Notes: a model not told the origin generated them from the sequence alone. Shown: positions 1-9,794, numbered from the stretch's first letter. The stretch is 64,000 bases of DNA from Luteimonas galliterrae (GCF_023374055.1 NZ_JAMBEP010000001.1:744001-808000), one strand, 5' to 3'. Numbers and translations are program-made.

Positions 1-1118
1 GCCACGGCCTCGTCGGGGTTGACGTCCTTGCGCGGTTCCTTGCCGAAGAAGTCGGCCACGGCCTGCTGCACTTTCGGCATGCGGGTCTGGCCGCCGACCA
101 GGATCACTTCGCCGATTTCGCTGGCGCGCAGGCCTGCGTCGTTCAGCGCGATGCGGCACGGTTCGATGGTCTTCTTGATCAGGTCCTCGACCAGGGCTTC
201 GAGCTTGGCGCGCGTGAGCTTCAGGTTGAGGTGCTTGGGACCGGAAGCGTCGGCGGTCACGTACGGCAGGTTCACTTCGGTCTGCTGCGAGCTGGAGAGC
301 TCGATCTTGGCGCGCTCGGCCGCATCCTTCAGGCGCTGCAACGCCAACGGATCCTTGCGCAGGTCGATGCCCTGCTCTTTCTGGAATTCGTCGACCAGGT
401 AGTCGATGACGCGCTTGTCGAAATCTTCGCCGCCCAGGAAGGTGTCGCCGTTGGTAGCCAGCACTTCGAACTGCTTTTCGCCGTCGACGTTGGCGATTTC
501 GATGATCGACACGTCGAAGGTGCCGCCGCCCAGGTCGTAGACGACGATCTTGCGGTCGCCGCCGGCCTTGTCCAGGCCATAGGCCAGCGCAGCCGCGGTC
601 GGCTCGTTGATGATGCGCTTGACGTCCAGGCCGGCGATCTTGCCGGCGTCCTTGGTGGCCTGGCGCTGGCTGTCGTTGAAGTAGGCCGGCACCGTGATCA
701 CCGCTTCGGTGACCGTCTCGCCCAGGTAGGCCTCGGCGGTCTTCTTCATCTTTTCGAGGATGCGCGCGGACACTTCCTGCGCGGACAGCTTCTTGCCGTC
801 GCTGGTCGCGACCCAGGCGTCGCCGTTGTCGTGCTCGACGATCGCGTACGGGACCAGGTCGCGGTCCTTCTTCACTTCCGCATCGTTGAACTTGCGGCCG
901 ATCAGGCGCTTGACGGCGTAGAAGGTGTTCTTGGGATTGGTGACGGCCTGGCGCTTGGCGGAAGCGCCCACCAACACCTCGCCGTCCTTGCTGTAGGCGA
1001 CGATCGAAGGCGTGGTGCGGTCGCCCTCCGAATTTTCGATGACGCGGGCCTTGCCGCCCTCCATGATCGCCACGCACGAATTGGTCGTGCCGAGATCGAT
1101 GCCGATGATCTTGCCCAT
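1..1118 (-). CDS. dnaK: Chaperone protein DnaK (Hsp70), C-terminal part outside window
   Basis: ATP-dependent cytosolic Hsp70 chaperone that works with GrpE and DnaJ. The 372 visible codons cover the start and essentially the whole nucleotide-binding domain: the phosphate-1 motif [13 protein letters not shown] right after the start, the motif [11 protein letters not shown] near residue 200, and [11 protein letters not shown] before the window edge. The substrate-binding domain lies beyond position 1. The start ATG (1118-1116) is preceded by a GAGGGAGC ribosome site. It lies 104 bp downstream of grpE in the usual hrcA-grpE-dnaK order, so it is probably co-transcribed. Identity is certain; only the truncation limits it. 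Confidence 0.98.
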   Translation of the reverse strand, partial: MGKIIGIDLGTTNSCVAIMEGGKARVIENSEGDRTTPSIVAYSKDGEVLVGASAKRQAVTNPKNTFYAVKRLIGRKFNDAEVKKDRDLVPYAIVEHDNGDAWVATSDGKKLSAQEVSARILEKMKKTAEAYLGETVTEAVITVPAYFNDSQRQATKDAGKIAGLDVKRIINEPTAAALAYGLDKAGGDRKIVVYDLGGGTFDVSIIEIANVDGEKQFEVLATNGDTFLGGEDFDKRVIDYLVDEFQKEQGIDLRKDPLALQRLKDAAERAKIELSSSQQTEVNLPYVTADASGPKHLNLKLTRAKLEALVEDLIKKTIEPCRIALNDAGLRASEIGEVILVGGQTRMPKVQQAVADFFGKEPRKDVNPDEAV

Positions 1119-1222
1119 GGTATTGCTCCCTCTCTCGAATCTGAATGTTGGGGACGGCCGTTGCCGTCGATGTCCGTAATCTGGGGCCTGGGGCCGCCGG
1201 TTCAAGCGTTCGCCTACATCGT

Positions 1223-1741
1223 CTAGTCGTGCTTGGCGACAACCACCATGGCCGGCCGCAGCAAGCGCTCGTTCAACAGGTAACCCTTCTGGAAGGTCTG
1301 GGCGACCGCGCCCGGGGGCACGCCCTGCGCGTCGACCACGCTCGCGGCCTGGTGCCGGTCCGGGTCGAAACTGTCGCCGGGCATCGGCGCCACTTCGACC
1401 AGGCCATTGGCCTCGGCGACCTTGTGCAGCTGGCGCAGGGTCAGCTCCACGCCGGCACGCAGCGGGTCGTTTTGCGGGGCGGTGACCAGCGCCGCTTCCA
1501 GGCTGTCGAACACCGGCAGCAGATCGGCCAGCAGGCGCTCGTTGGCGAATTTGCGGGCCAGCTCGACGTCGCGCGCCAGGCGCTTGCGCTGGTTGTCCAG
1601 GTCGGCGCGCTCGCGCAGCGATTCGGCGCGCAGTTGTTCCAGGTCGCCTTTCAGAGTCTCGATCAAGCCGTACAGGGGGTGGTCGGCGTCCAGGGCCGCT
1701 TCTGCGGCCGCATCGTCGGGTCGTTGTTCGGTTGCGGTCAT
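1223..1741 (-). CDS. grpE: Nucleotide exchange factor GrpE
   Basis: 172 aa, normal length. GrpE is a homodimer that releases ADP from DnaK. Residues about 20-70 form the long charged coiled-coil helix ([13 protein letters not shown] then [14 protein letters not shown]), and the C-terminal half carries the family signature ending in [19 protein letters not shown]. It sits between hrcA (41 bp upstream) and dnaK on the same strand, as in other heat-shock operons. No separate promoter is evident between the genes. Confidence 0.97.
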   Translation of the reverse strand: MTATEQRPDDAAAEAALDADHPLYGLIETLKGDLEQLRAESLRERADLDNQRKRLARDVELARKFANERLLADLLPVFDSLEAALVTAPQNDPLRAGVELTLRQLHKVAEANGLVEVAPMPGDSFDPDRHQAASVVDAQGVPPGAVAQTFQKGYLLNERLLRPAMVVVAKHD

Positions 1742-1783
1742 GTCCAGGTTCCGGGCGGTCGTCCTGCCGCCCTACCCGACAAC

Positions 1784-2839
1784 CTATGAGGGCTGGGCCC
1801 CGGGATTCAAGGCGGAACCCAGCGCGTCGGCCGCCGCCTGCACGACCGGAATGACTCGGTCGTAGGCCATCCGGGTCGGCCCGATCACGCCCAGCACGCC
1901 CAGCACGCGGCCGCCGGCGGCATACGGCGCGGTCACCAGCGACACGCCGTCCAGCGGCGCCAGGCCGGTCTCCTCGCCGATGAAGATGCGCACGCCGGGC
2001 GCGTGCACCGTGCGCTCCAGCAATTGCAGGATCTCGCGCTTGCGGGCGAAGGCTTCGAACAACTCGCGCAGGCGGTCCAGGTCCGCCAGGTCCTGCACGC
2101 CGATCAGCCGTGTCTGGCCGGCCAGCAGCATGTCTTCGGCGCCGGGCGCCAGGGCCTGTTCGGCCAGTTCCACGGTTTGCGCCAGCAGGCTCTCCATCTC
2201 GCTGCGGGCGCTGCGCATTTCGTGCAGCAGCGTGGCGCGGATGTCGGCCAGCGGCCGTCCGGCGAAATGATGGTTGAGGTAATTGGCGACGCGCTCCAGC
2301 TCGGCCGGGCCGTAGACGCGGCGCGTCTGCAGGATGCGGTTCTGCACGTCGTTGTCGGCGAACACTAGGATCGCCAGTACGCGTTGGCCGTCCAGCGGGA
2401 CGAAGTCGATGTGCTTGAACGCAAACTGCTCGCGCTGCGGCACGCTGACCACGCCGACGAAATGGGTCATCGCCGACAGCAGCTCGGAAGCGTTGCCGAG
2501 CAGGTTCTGGGTGCCCGCCCCCGCCGGCAGTTCGCTGCGCAGCCGCGACAGTTCGCCTTCGGCCAGCGGTTTGACCTGCAGCAGGCTGTCGACGAAGACG
2601 CGGTAGCCCTGGGCGGTGGGTATGCGCCCGGCGGAAGCGTGCGGCGCGCTGAGCAGGCCGGTGTCTTCCAGGTCGGCCAGGATGTTGCGGATCGTCGCCG
2701 GGCTGACGTCCAGACCGGCGTGGCGCGCCAGGGTCTGCGAACCGACCGGCTCGCCGTCGCGGATGTAGCGCGCGATCAGCGTGCGCAGCAGCTGGCGCGC
2801 GCGCGGGTCTAGGGACGAGTCGTCGGAAGGTCTGGCCAC
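1784..2839 (-). CDS. hrcA: Heat-inducible transcription repressor HrcA
   Basis: 351 aa from a GTG start (2839-2837, peptide [15 protein letters not shown]), which fits the usual ~350 aa; the frame stays open upstream to 2956 but adds an unlikely leader. Residues 1-80 form the winged-helix DNA-binding domain ([32 protein letters not shown]), followed by the dimerisation/GAF-like region. HrcA represses class I heat-shock genes through CIRCE operators. I see no clear CIRCE inverted repeat in the 119 bp shared with the divergent recN gene, so its own control here may instead be by sigma-32. First gene of hrcA-grpE-dnaK. Confidence 0.96.
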   Translation of the reverse strand: MARPSDDSSLDPRARQLLRTLIARYIRDGEPVGSQTLARHAGLDVSPATIRNILADLEDTGLLSAPHASAGRIPTAQGYRVFVDSLLQVKPLAEGELSRLRSELPAGAGTQNLLGNASELLSAMTHFVGVVSVPQREQFAFKHIDFVPLDGQRVLAILVFADNDVQNRILQTRRVYGPAELERVANYLNHHFAGRPLADIRATLLHEMRSARSEMESLLAQTVELAEQALAPGAEDMLLAGQTRLIGVQDLADLDRLRELFEAFARKREILQLLERTVHAPGVRIFIGEETGLAPLDGVSLVTAPYAAGGRVLGVLGVIGPTRMAYDRVIPVVQAAADALGSALNPGAQPS

Positions 2840-2958
2840 GTGGGCGGTATAAGCCGGACCGGCGGTGCGCGCAAGCGTCGCTCGTGGATTGCGGCCCTGT
2901 CGCAAGTTCCGCGACCCGCGCATGGCAGGCTGGCGGGCCGCACGGCACAATTGCATCC

Positions 2959-4626
2959 ATGCTGACGCTACTGACGATCAAGGACTTCGCCGTCGTCCGG
3001 ACCGCCGAACTCGAGTTCGGCGCGGGCTTGACCGTGATCTCGGGCGAAACCGGCGCCGGCAAGTCGCTGCTCGTCGATGCGCTCGGCTTCCTGTCCGGGC
3101 TGCGCGCCGACAGCGGCATGGTCAGGCACGGCGCCGAGCGCGCCGAACTCAGCGCGCAATTCGACCTGAGCGATGCCATGCCCGCCCGCGATTGGCTGCG
3201 CGAACAGGAACTGGACGAAGGCGACGACTGCCAGCTGCGCCGCACCCTACGCGCCGACGGCGGTTCCAAGGCCTGGATCAACGGCCGCCCGGCCACGCTG
3301 GCGCAGTTGGGCGAACTGGCGGGCCTGCTGGTCGAAATCCACGGCCAGCACGAACACCAGGCGTTGCTGTCTAAGGCCAGCCAGCTGGCCCTGCTCGACG
3401 GTTTCGGCGGACACGAGGCGGCATTGACTGCGGTCGAAACCGTGGCCGCGCACTGGAACGCCTTGCTGCGCGAGCGCGAGGCGTTATCGAAACAGGGCGA
3501 CGTCTCCGAGCGCATCGCCTACCTGGAGCACCAGTTCGCAGAATTGCAGCGCGAAGCGCTGGAGCCGGATGCCATCGCCGAACTCGGCGCCACGCATCGC
3601 CGGCACGCGCATGCAGCCGCGCTGATCGCGGCCTGCGACGGCGCCTTCGCGCGCCTGGCCGGCGAGGACGCGCCATCGATGACGCGGCAACTGCAACAGA
3701 CCCGCAGCGAACTGATGCGGGTGGTCGAACACGAGCCGCGGCTGGCCGACATCGATGCCCTGCTCGACGCCGCATCGATCCAGCTCGACGAGGCGATCGC
3801 GCTGATCGAACGCGTCCGCGAAGACCTGGACCTGGATCCGGCACAGTTCGAAGACATGGAACGCCGCCTGGGCCGCATCCACGATCTCGCCCGCAAACAC
3901 CGCGTCGCGCCCGAGCAGCTTGCGGCGCAGCGAGATGCGCTCGCGGCGGAGCTGGAATTGCTGCGCAGCGCCGGCCAGCGCGTGACAGCACTCGACGGCG
4001 AGATCGCCGCCGCCCGCAAGCAGTGGCAAGCTGCTGCCGCCAAACTCACCGAGGCCCGTACCAAGACGGCCAAAGCGCTGTCCAAATCCACCACCGCCCT
4101 GATCGGCGAGCTGGGCATGGGCGGCGGCAAATTCGAAGTGGCGTTGGAGCCGAACGCGGCCGAGCGTCCCGATGCCAACGGCGCCGAGCGCGTGGAATTC
4201 CTAGTTTCGGCCAATGCGGGCCAGCCCCCGCGGCCGTTGCGCAAGGTCGCGTCCGGCGGCGAGTTGTCGCGCATTTCGCTGGCGATCGAAGTGGCCGCAT
4301 TGGGCGGCGATCTGGTGCCGACGATGGTGTTCGACGAGGTGGATTCGGGCATCGGCGGCGCGGTGGCCGAAATCGTCGGCCAAAAGCTGCGCGCACTCGG
4401 CGAAAAGCGCCAGGCCCTATGCGTGACCCACCTGCCCCAGGTGGCGGCGCAAGGGCATGCGCATTACCGCGTCAGCAAGGCCGCCAGCGATGGCGTGACC
4501 CAGAGCGCGGTGGAAAAACTCGATGCCAAGCAGCGTGCCGAAGAGCTGGCGCGGATGCTGGGCGGCGTGGAAGTGAGCAAGGAAGCGCGCGCCGCGGCCA
4601 AGCGTCTTCTCAGCAACGTCGATTGA
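2959..4626 (+). CDS. recN: DNA repair protein RecN
   Basis: 555 aa, close to E. coli RecN (553 aa). It is an SMC-like ATPase used in recombinational repair of double-strand breaks. The Walker A motif GETGAGKS lies near residue 30, a central coiled coil spans about 160-370, and the ABC signature ([14 protein letters not shown]) and Walker B ([14 protein letters not shown]) lie near residues 430-460. The chosen start is the ATG giving [13 protein letters not shown], the conserved N-terminus; the frame extends upstream to 2884 without support. It is divergent from hrcA and convergent with fur. No LexA box was recognised in the upstream gap. Confidence 0.97.
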   Translation: MLTLLTIKDFAVVRTAELEFGAGLTVISGETGAGKSLLVDALGFLSGLRADSGMVRHGAERAELSAQFDLSDAMPARDWLREQELDEGDDCQLRRTLRADGGSKAWINGRPATLAQLGELAGLLVEIHGQHEHQALLSKASQLALLDGFGGHEAALTAVETVAAHWNALLREREALSKQGDVSERIAYLEHQFAELQREALEPDAIAELGATHRRHAHAAALIAACDGAFARLAGEDAPSMTRQLQQTRSELMRVVEHEPRLADIDALLDAASIQLDEAIALIERVREDLDLDPAQFEDMERRLGRIHDLARKHRVAPEQLAAQRDALAAELELLRSAGQRVTALDGEIAAARKQWQAAAAKLTEARTKTAKALSKSTTALIGELGMGGGKFEVALEPNAAERPDANGAERVEFLVSANAGQPPRPLRKVASGGELSRISLAIEVAALGGDLVPTMVFDEVDSGIGGAVAEIVGQKLRALGEKRQALCVTHLPQVAAQGHAHYRVSKAASDGVTQSAVEKLDAKQRAEELARMLGGVEVSKEARAAAKRLLSNVD

Positions 4627-4643
4627 GCGTCCGCTTGGCTTTT

Positions 4644-4722
4644 GTGGGAGCGGCTTCAGCCGCGAGCTTTTTTCATGCGCGGCGATCGGAAAACAAGAGC
4701 TCGCGGCTGAAGCCGCTCCCAC
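4644..4722. repeat. REP-like palindrome (GAGCGGCTTCAGCCGCGAGC family), copy 1
   Basis: Two arms, GTGGGAGCGGCTTCAGC at the left and its complement at the right, enclose about 30 unrelated bases. They form a long hairpin in the convergent gap between recN and fur. At least five more copies occur in the window (near 6935, 43588, 46145, 50772 and 56596), all intergenic or touching a stop codon. The hairpin may act as a bidirectional terminator here. Confidence 0.9.
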
Positions 4723-4741
4723 GAAAAGCGCGCAGTGAGGC

Positions 4742-5143
4742 TCAGCGTTTCTTGCGGACGTACAGCACGAGCGAATGCTCTTCCAGCAGATAACCGTGCC
4801 GGGCGGCGATTTCGTGCTGCAGCTTCTCGATCTCGACGCTCTCGAACTCGATGATCTTGCCGGTATCGATGTCCACCATGTGGTCGTGGTGGCCGCCGCG
4901 GTCGAGCTCGTAAACCGCATGCCCGCCCTCGAAGTTGTGCTTCAGGACCAGGCCGGCCGCTTCGAACTGGGTCAGCACGCGGTAGACCGTGGCCAGGCCG
5001 ATCTCCTCGCCCTCTTCCAGCAGGTGCCGGTAGATGTCTTCTGCCGTCATGTGCCGCGGCTTGGACTGCTCCAGCAGCTCCAGGATGCGCATCCGGGGGT
5101 GGGTGACCTTCAGGCCGACCTTGCGTAGATCTTGCGATTCCAT
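4742..5143 (-). CDS. fur: Ferric uptake regulator Fur
   Basis: 133 aa from ATG 5143 (MESQDLRKVGLKVTHPR), preceded by GGAG at good spacing; an in-frame extension to 5167 is unlikely. The N-terminal winged helix includes AEDIYRHL and GLATVYRVLTQFE. The C-terminal dimerisation domain has the metal-binding HHDHMVDIDTGKI. Fur is an iron-dependent repressor of iron uptake. The protein contains no cysteine at all, so it lacks the CxxC structural zinc site of E. coli Fur. It is divergent from bamE/omlA, an arrangement known from Xanthomonas (fur-omlA). Confidence 0.97.
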   Translation of the reverse strand: MESQDLRKVGLKVTHPRMRILELLEQSKPRHMTAEDIYRHLLEEGEEIGLATVYRVLTQFEAAGLVLKHNFEGGHAVYELDRGGHHDHMVDIDTGKIIEFESVEIEKLQHEIAARHGYLLEEHSLVLYVRKKR

Positions 5144-5250
5144 CAGCACTCCGTGCGCGATAACCAAGGATGAACGCGTTGGCGGGCGCGGGCGGGGCCG
5201 CGTGGCTTCGGTGTATTATCGCCGCAATCCGCCCCAGCCGCGAACCCTGA

Positions 5251-5655
5251 ATGCGCAAGCCGAGCCAAGCCGTCCTCCTCGTCCTCATCGCCGCCCTCAC
5301 CGCCGGCTGCGGCATCGTCTACCGGCAGCCGATCTACCAGGGCAACCTGCTGGAAAAGAGCGCGGTGGACCAGTTGCAGCCCGGCATGGGCAAGCAGCAG
5401 GTCGCAGCGCTGCTCGGTTCGCCGTCGATCGCCGACCCCTTCCACCACGACCGCTGGGATTACACCACCACCCAGCGCACCGGCCGCGTCGGCAAGACCG
5501 AGGTCAAGAATCTCACCCTGCATTTCGAGAACGACACCTTGACCAAATGGGAAGGCGAATACTTCCCCGAGCAGGACGAACAACTGGCGATCCTGGCGCC
5601 CAAGCAATTCGGCTACAACCTGAAGAGGGACGACAAGAAAAAGGGCGGCCGCTGA
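5251..5655 (+). CDS. bamE: Outer membrane protein assembly factor BamE (OmlA/SmpA family lipoprotein)
   Basis: 134 aa. A lipoprotein signal peptide ends in the lipobox LTAGC (Cys at about 20), and the conserved BamE core follows: QGNLLEKSAVDQLQPGM, QVAALLGSPSI and DRWDYTT. BamE is a small lipoprotein subunit of the BAM complex that folds beta-barrels into the outer membrane. The C-terminus is lysine-rich (KRDDKKKGGR). A TATTAT sequence at 5214-5219 could be its -10 element. It is divergent from fur, with which it shares a 107-bp promoter region. Confidence 0.95.
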   Translation: MRKPSQAVLLVLIAALTAGCGIVYRQPIYQGNLLEKSAVDQLQPGMGKQQVAALLGSPSIADPFHHDRWDYTTTQRTGRVGKTEVKNLTLHFENDTLTKWEGEYFPEQDEQLAILAPKQFGYNLKRDDKKKGGR

Positions 5656-5668
5656 TCGTTCGGCGCGC

Positions 5669-5923
5669 TCAAGCCTTGCGCGCGCGGCGACGCCGCGCCT
5701 CTTTGGGGTCGGCCTGCAACGGCCGCAGCAATTCCACCCGGTCGCCCTCGCCCAACACCGTATCGGCCCGCACGCGCTGGCCGAAGACCGCATAGCCGTC
5801 GATCCCTGCGATATCGCTCCAGCCCGCGGCGGCGACGGCATCGGCCACGGTGGCACCGGTCGGCAATTGCAGCGTCGCCGATTCGGCGCGCCGCGGCCAG
5901 GCCAGCACTACTTCGATCTTCAT
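5669..5923 (-). CDS. rnfH: RnfH family ubiquitin-like protein
   Basis: 84 aa with a beta-grasp (ubiquitin-like) pattern. It starts MKIEVVLAWPRR, has the family segment GYAVFGQRVRADTVL, and ends with EGDRVELLRPLQADPKEARRRRA, the typical RnfH tail. Its biochemical role is not established. It lies 3 bp downstream of ratA on the same strand, the usual ratA-rnfH pair, so the two are very probably co-transcribed. Recognition is by family resemblance. Confidence 0.93.
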   Translation of the reverse strand: MKIEVVLAWPRRAESATLQLPTGATVADAVAAAGWSDIAGIDGYAVFGQRVRADTVLGEGDRVELLRPLQADPKEARRRRARKA

Positions 5924-5926
5924 AGT

Positions 5927-6352
5927 TCAGCCGCGGTCCGCGGTGCGGACGAAATCGTCGACCATGCGGTCGGCCAGGCCTTGCAGGCCCAGCGCCACCG
6001 CTGGCGCCAGCAGCTTGGACGCCGCCTCGAACGACAACGTCAGCGTCACTTTGCAGGCCGACTCGTCGAGCGCATGGAATTCCCAGCGCCCGCCGAGTGC
6101 CTTGAACGGCCCTTCGCGCAGCTTCATGTCGATATGGTGCGGCGGCGCCAGCGAGTTCTCGGTGACGAACCAGGTGCGGAAGCTGCCCAGCTTCAGATCC
6201 AGCCGCGCCACCACGCGGCTCTCGCCGGCTTCCAGCACCTGGGCCGATTCGCACCAGTCGAAGCGCCGCGGGTAGGCGCCGATATCGTTGACCAGCGCGA
6301 ACATGCGGGCGGCGGAATGTTCGACCAGGGCGGAGCGATGGATGGTAGGCAT
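5927..6352 (-). CDS. ratA: RatA family START/SRPBCC protein (coenzyme Q-binding, COQ10-like)
   Basis: 141 aa, a single SRPBCC/START hydrophobic-pocket domain (MPTIHRSALVEHSAARMFALVND at the start, LTLSFEAASKLLAPAVAL near the end). E. coli RatA was described as a toxin blocking 70S ribosome association, while homologues (COQ10) bind ubiquinone; sequence alone does not decide between these roles. It is followed by rnfH on the same strand and is divergent from smpB across 46 bp. Length and motifs are normal. Confidence 0.92.
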   Translation of the reverse strand: MPTIHRSALVEHSAARMFALVNDIGAYPRRFDWCESAQVLEAGESRVVARLDLKLGSFRTWFVTENSLAPPHHIDMKLREGPFKALGGRWEFHALDESACKVTLTLSFEAASKLLAPAVALGLQGLADRMVDDFVRTADRG

Positions 6353-6398
6353 GGCGGGAAATTAGCGCGCCAGGCCCCCATCGGGGACAATGGACACG

Positions 6399-6905
6399 AT
6401 GAGCAAGACTTCCAACAAGAAGGCCGGCAAGGATAAGGCAAACGGCGGCGGGACGATCGCGCTGAACAAGCGCGCGCGCCACGACTACCACTTGGAGCAG
6501 CGCTTCGAAGCCGGCCTGGCGCTGCAGGGCTGGGAGCTGAAGGCGATCCGCGCCGGCCGCGCCAATATCGTCGAAGCCTACGCGATGATCCTCAAGGGCG
6601 AATTGTTCCTGATCGGGGCGCAAATGACGCCGTTGATCTCCGCTTCGACCCACGTCGTGGCCGACGCCCACCGCACCCGCAAACTGCTGCTGCACAAGCG
6701 CGAGATCGACGAGTTGATCGGCCGCGTGCAGCGCGACGGCTATACCTTGGTGCCGACCGCCCTGTATTGGAAAGGCAACAAGGTGAAGGCGGAATTGGCC
6801 CTGGCCAAGGGCAAGCAGTCGCACGACAAGCGCGAAGCCGCCAAGGACCGCGATTGGGCGCGCGACAAGCAGCGTCTGATGCGACGCCACAACAAAGACG
6901 CCTGA
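6399..6905 (+). CDS. smpB: SsrA-binding protein SmpB
   Basis: 168 aa from ATG 6399 ([11 protein letters not shown]). An in-frame ATG at 6390 lies only 3 nt after a GGGG stretch, so the start is uncertain by three codons. SmpB binds tmRNA and delivers it to stalled ribosomes for trans-translation. Visible family motifs are [33 protein letters not shown] and the basic tail [16 protein letters not shown] that enters the decoding centre. Its partner RNA, ssrA, lies 2.4 kb away at 9368, the common smpB-ssrA neighbourhood. Confidence 0.97.
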   Translation: MSKTSNKKAGKDKANGGGTIALNKRARHDYHLEQRFEAGLALQGWELKAIRAGRANIVEAYAMILKGELFLIGAQMTPLISASTHVVADAHRTRKLLLHKREIDELIGRVQRDGYTLVPTALYWKGNKVKAELALAKGKQSHDKREAAKDRDWARDKQRLMRRHNKDA

Positions 6906-6934
6906 ACCGTCCTCTCCTTGTAGATCGGCTTTTT

Positions 6935-7012
6935 GTAGGAGCGGCTTTAGCCGCGAGCTCTTTCTCCAAGCGCGTCGCCGCTCGAAAAGCTCGCGGCTAA
7001 GGCCGCTCCTAC
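6935..7012. repeat. REP-like palindrome, copy 2
   Basis: Arms GTAGGAGCGGCTTTAGC and its near complement (a G-for-A change in the right arm), in the convergent gap between smpB and the histidine kinase gene. Same family as the repeat at 4644; probably also serves as a transcription end for both genes. Confidence 0.88.
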
Positions 7013-7032
7013 AAAAGCACGCGTCTACAAAA

Positions 7033-9252
7033 TCAGGCGCCCTCGCCAGGCAACGTGAATTTGAATGTCGCGCCCTCGCCCGGCTTGCCGTCGGCCTGGA
7101 TCGTGCCGCCGTGGCGTTCCACGATCCGCCTGACCGAGGCCAGTCCGATGCCGTGTCCGCTGAACTGCTCCTGGCTATGCAGGCGCTGGAACGGGCGGAA
7201 CAATTTTCCGACGTAATCCGCTTCGAAACCGGCGCCGTTGTCGCGCACTACGAAAACCGGTTCGTCCGCGACACCCCGCGTCTCCCGGAAGAATTCGATC
7301 CGCGGCCGGTCGCAATCGCGGGTGAACTTCCAGGCATTGCCCAACAGGTTCATCAACAGATTGCGCACCAGTGCCGGGTCGCCGACGGCCTGCAAACCGG
7401 GCGCGATCGCCACCTCGACTTCGCGACCCGGCTCGGCGCTGCGCAATTCGGCGACCACTTCGGCCGCCAGTTGGCTCAGATCCAACGGCAACGGATTGAG
7501 TTGGCTGCGGCTGAGGCGGGACATCTTCAGCAAGGCTTCGATCAGCTCGCTCATCCGCGAGGTGGCGTTGCGGATCCGCGCCAGATAGTCGCGGCCCGCT
7601 CCGTCAAGCTGCTGCTGATAGCGTTCGGCGAGCAGGCGGCTGAAGCCTTCGATCGACCGCAACGGCGTGCGCAGATCGTGCGAAATGCTGTATGCGAACG
7701 ACTCCAGCTCGTTGTTGGCGGCGCTCAGCTCGCGCGTGCGCTGGGCGACGCGGGTCTCCAGCGTGCGGTTCAGGGCGCGCACCTGCGCTTCGGCGTGCAG
7801 CCGCTCGCTGACGTCCTCCACCTGCACCAGGCGGGCGATGTCCTGCCCCACGTTGCCTGGCACCGGCGCGTAAGTGAGCTGCACATAACGTAGCTCGTCG
7901 TTGCGGTGCAGCCGACGCGTGGTCCGATACACGCCCTCCGCTACCGCTTCCATCTCGGTCGTGCGGATCGGATCGGTGGCGTCGTCGAACAGGGACGAGA
8001 AAGGCACGCCCGCCAGTCGCTCGGGGTCGCGCCCGACGATGTCGCACAAGGCGGGATTGGCTTCGACCACGCGCCCTTCGTGGTCCAGCAGCGCCTTGCC
8101 GATCGCCGAATACACCATCGCCATGCGGAAGCGCTGTTCGCTGCGCCGATAGTCCTCGGTCAATTGCGTGGCGATCTGGCGGGCACGGTTCTCGGTCCGC
8201 GCCAACAGCATCGCCAGCCAAAACAGCAGCAGCGACGACAGCAGTCCGACCAGCAACAGCGTGCGCAACCCGGCCAGGCCCGGACTGATCGCTTCCGCAG
8301 GGCCCGAACGGAAGTCCATGCGCCAGCGCCGCCCGTACGCTTCCGATTGCACGCTGCGCGAGAAAGCGGCTTCGTCCGATTTGCCGAATTCGGCGTCGGT
8401 GTACAACAGTTCCGCCTTCGGCCCCGTGTCGTCGTAGATCTGCAGTTGGATGCCTTCGTAACGATCGCGGTACGGCAACGCCGTCTGCACCAGCGCCGGC
8501 ATATGAAACGGGATATAGACCCAGCCCTGCAACGATTCCCGCCGCGCATCCAGGCTCCGGGGCGTGTCGCCGAGGCGGAAGATCGGCGAGTACAGCAGAA
8601 GGCCCGTCTGCCGGCTCCCGGCGAAATCGTCCTGCAACAGCTTCACCGGTCCGGACAGTCGCGGCTTGCCGCTGTCGCGCGCTGCGATCATGGCCGTGCG
8701 CCGCACGGGCTCGGAAAACATGTCGTAACCGATCACGCCGCGGTTCTCCAGCGTCATCGGCGCCAGGTACAGGATCGGCCCGTAGTTGGCGCGGACGCCC
8801 GGCGGCCGTATGCGGAACAGCCCATAACCGGCGTCGTGGCTTTCGATCTGCAACTGGCGCAGTCCGTCCGGCGTCACGTACGGCGCGAAGCCCATGCCCA
8901 GCAGGCCGGGAAAACGTTCGCGCGTATCCAGGCCATCGACGAAGGACTGCCACTGCTGCGGCGTCGGCCGCACGCTGGCGAACAGCGCGGCGCCGCCGCC
9001 CAGCGCCAACTCGTAGTTGATCATCCGCTGCTGGACCAGCGCGGCCATCTGCTGCGTGGCGGAAACGAAATCCGCCTGCGCCGCGCTCATTTCCCGCTCG
9101 TAGGCGTTGCGCCAGAACAGGATCACCGACGCCACCGAACCGAGCAGCACCGCCAGCGCCAGCAAATAGCCCCGGAAAGGCGTCACCGGCACATGCCTGC
9201 CGTATTCGCCGGGCGGTGGAGCCGATGCGGGGGGACGGGCCTGGGCGCTCAT
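7033..9252 (-). CDS. CHASE-PAS sensor histidine kinase
   Basis: 739 aa from ATG 9252 (MSAQARPP); the frame opens to 9345 but that would run into the ssrA promoter. There is a membrane segment near 27-47 (YLLALAVLLGSVASVILFW), a periplasmic CHASE-type domain (about 60-310, GLLGMGFAPYV and LYLAPMTLENRGVIGYDM), a second membrane segment (about 340, LLLVGLLSSLLLFWLAML), and a PAS domain with PAC tail. A coiled coil leads into HisKA with phospho-acceptor His525 in SISHDLRTPL, then HATPase_c (N box LLGNAWKF, G boxes DNGAGFE and GHGIGLA). It senses an unknown extracellular ligand. No response regulator gene is adjacent, so it is an orphan kinase. Confidence 0.92.
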   Translation of the reverse strand: MSAQARPPASAPPPGEYGRHVPVTPFRGYLLALAVLLGSVASVILFWRNAYEREMSAAQADFVSATQQMAALVQQRMINYELALGGGAALFASVRPTPQQWQSFVDGLDTRERFPGLLGMGFAPYVTPDGLRQLQIESHDAGYGLFRIRPPGVRANYGPILYLAPMTLENRGVIGYDMFSEPVRRTAMIAARDSGKPRLSGPVKLLQDDFAGSRQTGLLLYSPIFRLGDTPRSLDARRESLQGWVYIPFHMPALVQTALPYRDRYEGIQLQIYDDTGPKAELLYTDAEFGKSDEAAFSRSVQSEAYGRRWRMDFRSGPAEAISPGLAGLRTLLLVGLLSSLLLFWLAMLLARTENRARQIATQLTEDYRRSEQRFRMAMVYSAIGKALLDHEGRVVEANPALCDIVGRDPERLAGVPFSSLFDDATDPIRTTEMEAVAEGVYRTTRRLHRNDELRYVQLTYAPVPGNVGQDIARLVQVEDVSERLHAEAQVRALNRTLETRVAQRTRELSAANNELESFAYSISHDLRTPLRSIEGFSRLLAERYQQQLDGAGRDYLARIRNATSRMSELIEALLKMSRLSRSQLNPLPLDLSQLAAEVVAELRSAEPGREVEVAIAPGLQAVGDPALVRNLLMNLLGNAWKFTRDCDRPRIEFFRETRGVADEPVFVVRDNGAGFEADYVGKLFRPFQRLHSQEQFSGHGIGLASVRRIVERHGGTIQADGKPGEGATFKFTLPGEGA

Positions 9253-9313
9253 GGCGCCAGCATAGCCGGCCATGGCGCCGATGAACGCGTCCTGTGCCTG
9301 GGCGCGAACGCCC

Positions 9314-9341
9314 TTGAGACCGGGCCGGCACGCCCTATACT
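9314..9341 (+). promoter_or_regulatory. Sigma-70 promoter of ssrA
   Basis: TTGAGA (9314-9319) and TATACT (9336-9341) are separated by 16 bp, close to the consensus. Transcription should begin near 9348, about 20 nt before the mature tmRNA 5' end at 9368, leaving a short leader for RNase P to remove. Confidence 0.8.
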
Positions 9342-9367
9342 GCACAGGTCAGCAACAACGACATCCC

Positions 9368-9721
9368 GGGGGTGCACTGGCTTCGACGGGGGTCGCGAAA
9401 TCGCCTGGCGCATGCCGAGGGGGTAGCTTTCCTCGTTAATCCAGCTGCAAAACTCTAGTTGCCAACGACGACAACTACGCTCTCGCCGCTTAAGGCGTAA
9501 GCCCCGAACCCACTTGTGTCCGTGCTCGTGGATGTAGGGTCATTATCACGGAATCGATCGCGGCGGCGACCCGCCAACCGCGGTTCAACCTTAGCGGGTG
9601 TGTGCCTGGGTGTGCTTTGCGCGCCGTGTTGCCCAGGTACGAGAACTAACGGCGCGCTAAGCATGTAGTGCCGGGGATGGAGTGCCTTCGGACGGGGGTT
9701 CGATTCCCCCCACCTCCACCA
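9368..9721 (+). ncRNA. ssrA: Transfer-messenger RNA (tmRNA)
   Basis: 354 nt, one-piece tmRNA. The 5' end GGGGGTG pairs over 7 bp with CACCTCC before the terminal ACCA at 9718-9721. The 5' tRNA-like part has the hallmark CTGGCTTCGACGGGGG, and the T arm is GGGGTTCGATTCCCC. The tag reading frame (9461-9493) encodes ANDDNYALAA followed by TAA, one residue different from the E. coli tag. It rescues stalled ribosomes with SmpB (6399-6905). The 3' end borders the Rhs island; ssrA 3' ends are well-known island integration sites, but I see neither an integrase nor a duplicated 3' end here. Confidence 0.98.
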
Positions 9722-9747
9722 TTAGCCGGTCCGATCAGGACCGAGAC

Positions 9748-9786
9748 AGGCCGGAAATTCCGCACGGAGTTCCGGCCTTTTTCTTG
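9748..9786 (+). terminator. Rho-independent terminator of ssrA
   Basis: A 9-bp stem AGGCCGGAA / TTCCGGCCT (9748-9756 with 9770-9778) is followed by a T-rich run, 27 bp after the tmRNA 3' end. Confidence 0.85.
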
Positions 9787-9794
9787 TCCGGCGC

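Noticed and set aside
2840-2958. CIRCE operator or sigma-32 promoter before hrcA
   Set aside because: No TTAGCACTC/GAGTGCTAA-type repeat is present, and the CTTGCG...CAATCC match to a heat-shock promoter is too weak to annotate.
9253-9345. Longer N-terminus for the histidine kinase
   Set aside because: It would start at the ssrA promoter and add residues without similarity to a signal or domain; ATG 9252 is preferred.
9368-9721. Integrase attachment site duplicated from the tmRNA 3' end
   Set aside because: No second copy of the tmRNA 3' end and no integrase gene occur in the window, although an island follows ssrA.
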